9,629 nucleotides of DNA from Candidatus Latescibacterota bacterium (lineage in GTDB: Bacteria; Latescibacterota; 4484-107; B68-G9), in assembly GCA_012961755.1 (NCBI GenBank), contig DTYS01000052.1, positions 1 through 9,629 on the forward strand, written 5' to 3'. This document shows positions 6,805-9,629 of the stretch, piece after piece (the stretch's first letter is position 1; each line of letters starts with the position of its first letter). A program made the translations under genes and the position numbers. The notes below the pieces were generated by a model. It did not search any database. It worked only from the letters and a program-made list of their open reading frames with translations, and was not told the DNA's origin.

Positions 6805-7209
6805 ATGGTCAGGAGGAAGAGGAGAAGAAGGGTGATGTCCAGGCCTTACTCCTCGATAAACATAACCTCCCTCGGAGACATATCCCTCTCCCTCCTCCTT
6901 GGCTTCCTCGTGATAACCCCCGTTGTGATAGAAGCCATCTCGTCCACGCTCCCGAGGTCCGGCGTCGGACCCTCCTCGGGCGAAGTCAGGCAGGACGTCG
7001 TTGTGGTCCTCACCGCTGAGGGCAAGGTCCTCGTCAACGGAGAGGAAGTTGGAGAGGAAGGTCTCCCATCTAAGCTTGACGAACTCTTCCCCCCCGGCGC
7101 CGAGAGGAAGGTTCTGTTCACCGGAGCCGCGGAGGTGGGGTACGACAGGGTCGTACACATCATGGACCTCCTCAAGGAGAACGGGGTGGAGAAGATAGGC
7201 ATAAGATGA
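6805..7209 (+). CDS. exbD: ExbD/TolR-family protein 2, keeps the conserved Asp
   Basis: A 134-residue second ExbD-like protein, clearly different in sequence from the first copy. A very basic cytoplasmic head (MVRRKRRRRVMSR) precedes a transmembrane helix at about 22-43. INITSLGDISLSLLLGFLVI aligns without gaps to the ExbD membrane motif. Asp25 (codon GAC, 6877-6879) is at the proton-carrying position, but the usual Pro after NxT is Ser22. The periplasmic domain is standard: VVVVLTAEGKVLVNGEEV, then KVLFTGAAEVGYDRVVHIMD and GVEKIGI at the end. AAGGAGGA at 6791-6798 sets ATG 6805, two bases after the previous stop. The end overlaps the TPR lipoprotein start by four bases. In the inferred ExbB-ExbD1-ExbD2 complex this copy would supply the only titratable Asp. 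Family assignment is strong despite low identity. Confidence 0.9.
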   Translation: MVRRKRRRRVMSRPYSSINITSLGDISLSLLLGFLVITPVVIEAISSTLPRSGVGPSSGEVRQDVVVVLTAEGKVLVNGEEVGEEGLPSKLDELFPPGAERKVLFTGAAEVGYDRVVHIMDLLKENGVEKIGIR

Positions 7210-8504
7210 GGCGCCTCTGGATATTATTCGTCCTCGCATCTTGCTCGGGTAGGGGTGACATCGAAAAGAGGCTCTCCCGTGCCGAACTTTTCGCAAGGAG
7301 GGGTGAGCTACCCAGGGCGGTCGCCGAATACTCCAGGATAATAACCGAGGACTCCACTTGCGTCAGGGCGTACCTGGGCATAGCAAGGTCCCTGATGGAC
7401 CTGGGAAAGCTTTCAGAAGCCGAGAGGGCCTGCAAGAAGGCTATAGACCTCGACCCTAAGGCCCTCCCCGCGTACAACAACCTCGCCACCATATATGCGA
7501 GGAAGGGGCAGGCGGGAAGGGCCCTCGAGGCCTTGAACATGGCCTTGAGTATGGATTCTACCTACGTCCTTGGCCTATACAATCGCGGACTCGTGTACTA
7601 CGAGATGGGGAGGTACGGGGAAGCAGAGGAGGACTTCAGGAGGGTGCTAAGGCTTGATCCATACAGGGCCGAGGCCCACTGGAACCTCGGGAGGCTCCTC
7701 TTCGTAAGGAGAAGGTATTACGAGGCTGTAGTGGAGCTGAAGTCCGCCTTAGAACGTGGGCTCGACACCGCCCCCCTCCGCTATCAACTCGCCAGGGCGT
7801 ACGAGGCCCTTGGGATGACCGAAGAGGCTGAGGCTGAGTACAGGAGGGCTGTGGGTATGGACCCGGATCTGCCCGAACCTCACTACCGCCTCGCCCTCCT
7901 CCTCAGGAGGAAAGGCATGGACAAGGAGGCGAGGGAGGAGTTCTCCAATTTCAGGGACCTGAGGTCCAGGAAGGGGTGGTCCAGGACATCGACAAAGAGG
8001 ATGAGGGCCCTCCTCGACCACATATTCGAACGCCCCGAAGACCCGACCGCCAGGATGGAGCTCGCAAGGCTCATGGTTGAAAATGGTGACCTCGACGGTG
8101 CCCTTAGACAGCTCAACAGGGTCCTGGAGCAGTATCCGGACCATATCGTAGCTATGTACAGGATAGGCCTCGTTTACGTCCTCAAGCGAGAGCCAGAGAA
8201 GGCCCTGGAGATATATAAGAAGGCCATAGAGGTGGCCCCGGATCACGTCCTGAGCTACCTCGGTGCTGGTAGGACCTGCTTTATGGTGGGGAGGAAGGAG
8301 GAAGGGCTCGCCTACTTCAGGAAGGCCGTAAAGCTTGCCCCCCAGGACCCCTCCACCTGGTATCACCTGGGGATAGGCTTCATAAGGGTTGGAAGGAAGG
8401 GAGAGGCGAGGAAGGCCCTCGAGAAAGGTCTCTCCCTCTCCGGTGGAGACCCCAAGCTATCCGGGATGTTCAGGAGGGCGCTCAGGAACTTGGGGACTTC
8501 CTGA
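7206..8504 (+). CDS. TPR-repeat lipoprotein
   Basis: A 432-residue envelope protein and last gene of the ExbB/ExbD operon. Its short signal peptide, MRRLWILFVLASC, ends in a canonical lipobox (LASC), so Cys13 should be lipidated; Ser at the next position favours transport to the outer membrane by the E. coli rule, which may not hold here. About eleven TPR units follow in two blocks, roughly residues 20-255 and 280-415. Examples are AYNNLATIYARKGQAGRALE, GLYNRGLVYYEMGRYGEAEE and WYHLGIGFIRVGRKGEARKA. A basic linker (about 250-278) separates the blocks. TPRs mediate protein-protein contacts, so the likely role is to scaffold or hold the target of the DUF4159/ExbB/ExbD complex (inference from position). 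ATG 7206 overlaps the exbD2 stop (ATGA); the ribosome site is weak, so translational coupling is likely. It is not obviously a copy of the large TPR protein at the left end. Confidence 0.88.
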   Translation: MRRLWILFVLASCSGRGDIEKRLSRAELFARRGELPRAVAEYSRIITEDSTCVRAYLGIARSLMDLGKLSEAERACKKAIDLDPKALPAYNNLATIYARKGQAGRALEALNMALSMDSTYVLGLYNRGLVYYEMGRYGEAEEDFRRVLRLDPYRAEAHWNLGRLLFVRRRYYEAVVELKSALERGLDTAPLRYQLARAYEALGMTEEAEAEYRRAVGMDPDLPEPHYRLALLLRRKGMDKEAREEFSNFRDLRSRKGWSRTSTKRMRALLDHIFERPEDPTARMELARLMVENGDLDGALRQLNRVLEQYPDHIVAMYRIGLVYVLKREPEKALEIYKKAIEVAPDHVLSYLGAGRTCFMVGRKEEGLAYFRKAVKLAPQDPSTWYHLGIGFIRVGRKGEARKALEKGLSLSGGDPKLSGMFRRALRNLGTS

Positions 8505-8507
8505 CAG

Positions 8508-8536
8508 GATGCCCCGCCCAGAGCGGCCTCGGCATC
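8508..8536 (+). terminator. Imperfect hairpin after the operon, possible terminator
   Basis: GATGCC (8508-8513) pairs with GGCATC (8531-8536), and inside it CCGC (8514-8517) pairs with GCGG (8523-8526) around a five-base loop; CCTC (8527-8530) is bulged on the 3' side. It starts four bases after the operon's last stop codon. The nearest T-rich stretch (CTTTATTTA at 8547-8555) is about ten bases further on, so intrinsic termination is uncertain. The same T/A-rich stretch could instead contain the -10 of the next gene. Confidence 0.3.
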
Positions 8537-8567
8537 GCCGTCGCCGCTTTATTTACGTCCACAGGAT

Positions 8568-9629
8568 ATGCAAGGAAAAGGGATAACCCTCAGGTCGGTC
8601 CTCGTAGGAATGGGCCTCGCACTTGCCCTCAGCGTCGCTGCCCCGTACGAGAACCTCATAATCTCTGGTTCTCCCATGTCCTTCGACTACAGCACCCCAG
8701 CCGCTGTATTCCTCTTCTTCCTCCTTCTCCTCCTCCAGCCGGCCATGGGCAGGAAGAGACTTACAAGGGCCGAACTTGCGGTCGTGTACATAATGGCTAT
8801 GGTCGCCTGTACCCTCCCCACCAACGGACTGGTCTCCGTGCTCCTCTCTCAGATATCCGCTGGGACATACTATGCTACCCCGGAGAATGGCTGGGCTAAG
8901 GTAATATCGGACTATGTAAGGCCCTGGATGATAATCTCAGACCAGGAGGCGGTGAAATCCTTCTACGAGGGTCTATCCCGTGGGAAGCCTGTCCCTTGGA
9001 CCGCCTGGGTCCTCCCACTCCTTCGCTGGCTCCCCCTCCTCCTCGGCATGTACGCCGTGGTCGTCGCGATCATGGTCTTCGTAAGGAAACAATGGATATC
9101 CAACGAGAGGCTCCTATTTCCGTTGGTTCAGGTCCCGATAGCTATGATAGGTGAACAGGAGGGCAGAACCTTTACCTTCTTCAGGAACCCCGCAGTATGG
9201 CTCGGCTTCCTCATCCCCATGTTAATGAACAGCTGGAGGGCACTCCACCACTACTTCCCGGTGGTGCCCGAGGGCTTCCCGCTCTGGAAGTACTACTGGT
9301 TCTGGAGGAGGTCCTTCTTCATAAGGCTCTCCGTGAGCTATGCTGTCGTGGGCTTCGGCTACCTCCTCGACACCAGGACTGGCTTCAGTATATGGGCCCT
9401 CGGCCTCCTCACTACCCTCGAGTACGCCGTCTTCAGGAGGTTCGGTATATCGAGCCCGAGGAGGGTGATGGCCGATCCCCTCGGCTCCCCGTTCCTTGCA
9501 CACCAAGGCCTCGGAGCCATGCTCGCCCTCGCAGGCCTCGCTCTCTGGACGGCCAGGGGGCACCTTGGTAAGGTCCTCCGCAAGGTCTTCACCAACGAGC
9601 CGGGCGTAGACGATGGCGAGGAAATAATC
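8568..9629 (+). CDS. DUF6785-family polytopic membrane protein (3' partial)
   Basis: The frame is open from ATG 8568 to the window end, giving 354 residues of a longer membrane protein (the family is roughly 600 residues, from memory). No start codon lies between the in-frame stop at 8502 and this ATG. Motifs I associate with DUF6785 occur in order: ITLRSVLVGM at 6-15, LTRAELAVVYIM at 65-76, YYATPENGW at 101-109, SFYEG with PVPWTAWVLPLLRWLP at about 131-156, RKQWISNERLLFPLVQVPIA at 173-192, WLGFLIPMLMNSWRALHHYF at 211-230, and SYAVVGFGYLL at 257-267. At least six hydrophobic segments are visible, near 11-26, 44-60, 72-92, 150-172, 209-226 and 256-292. The family has no established function; a transporter is plausible. 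No good ribosome site precedes it. Its link to the ExbB/ExbD operon, behind a 63-bp gap and a possible terminator, is uncertain. Confidence 0.82.
   Translation, partial: MQGKGITLRSVLVGMGLALALSVAAPYENLIISGSPMSFDYSTPAAVFLFFLLLLLQPAMGRKRLTRAELAVVYIMAMVACTLPTNGLVSVLLSQISAGTYYATPENGWAKVISDYVRPWMIISDQEAVKSFYEGLSRGKPVPWTAWVLPLLRWLPLLLGMYAVVVAIMVFVRKQWISNERLLFPLVQVPIAMIGEQEGRTFTFFRNPAVWLGFLIPMLMNSWRALHHYFPVVPEGFPLWKYYWFWRRSFFIRLSVSYAVVGFGYLLDTRTGFSIWALGLLTTLEYAVFRRFGISSPRRVMADPLGSPFLAHQGLGAMLALAGLALWTARGHLGKVLRKVFTNEPGVDDGEEII

Noticed and set aside
6379..7296. Minus-strand reading frame of 305 codons across both exbD genes
   Set aside because: It spans several well-supported plus-strand genes and shows no recognisable motifs; it results from the purine bias of the coding strand.
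8389..8586. Reading frame of 65 codons over the end of the TPR lipoprotein gene, including ATG 8509
   Set aside because: It is mostly out-of-frame TPR sequence, then an Arg-rich tail over the intergenic hairpin; no coding signal.
1..9629. CRISPR arrays, tRNA or rRNA genes, insertion sequences, attachment sites
   Set aside because: No direct-repeat arrays, cloverleaf-like sequences, transposase motifs or flanking repeats were seen; genes cover almost the whole window and the longest gap is about 64 bases.

Overview
The window reads as chromosomal DNA of an uncultured, probably thermophilic, diderm bacterium. All genes lie on the + strand. The DNA is GC-rich and purine-rich, arginine is coded mostly by AGG and isoleucine mostly by ATA, a combination typical of thermophiles. 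Signal peptides, lipoboxes, an ExbB/ExbD motor and BamD/YbgF-style TPR proteins point to a cell with an outer membrane. The gene content (DUF4159, DUF6785, CBM9-like and TPR proteins) resembles uncultured FCB-type, Latescibacterota, Poribacteria or Armatimonadota-like lineages, but I cannot fix the phylum.

Layout. Positions 1-2528 hold the rest of a very long TPR protein whose start lies upstream of the window; one base is missing near 903-917, so it appears as two overlapping reading frames. Next come an exported, possibly lipid-anchored protein of unknown function (2587-3321) and a secreted CBM9/DOMON-like binding protein (3386-4360). A strong GC hairpin (4369-4394) closes this part.

From 4409 to 8504 is a tight five-gene operon with gaps of 1 or 2 bases or 4-base overlaps. 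It encodes a TonB-type membrane anchor fused to a DUF4159 domain, an ExbB/TolQ proton channel, two different ExbD/TolR proteins and a TPR lipoprotein. From 8568 to the window end is the N-terminal half of a polytopic DUF6785-family membrane protein.

How it may work together (inference): ExbB with the ExbD pair would use the proton gradient to drive the anchored DUF4159 protein, which sits where TonB would, while the TPR lipoprotein and the large TPR protein act as envelope scaffolds. The two most striking points are both visible in the sequence. The DUF4159 protein keeps the Ser-x3-His pattern of the TonB transmembrane helix. The two ExbD proteins are asymmetric: the first has Asn where the proton-carrying Asp belongs, and the second keeps the Asp but has lost the preceding Pro. 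Substrate and physiological role cannot be read from the window.
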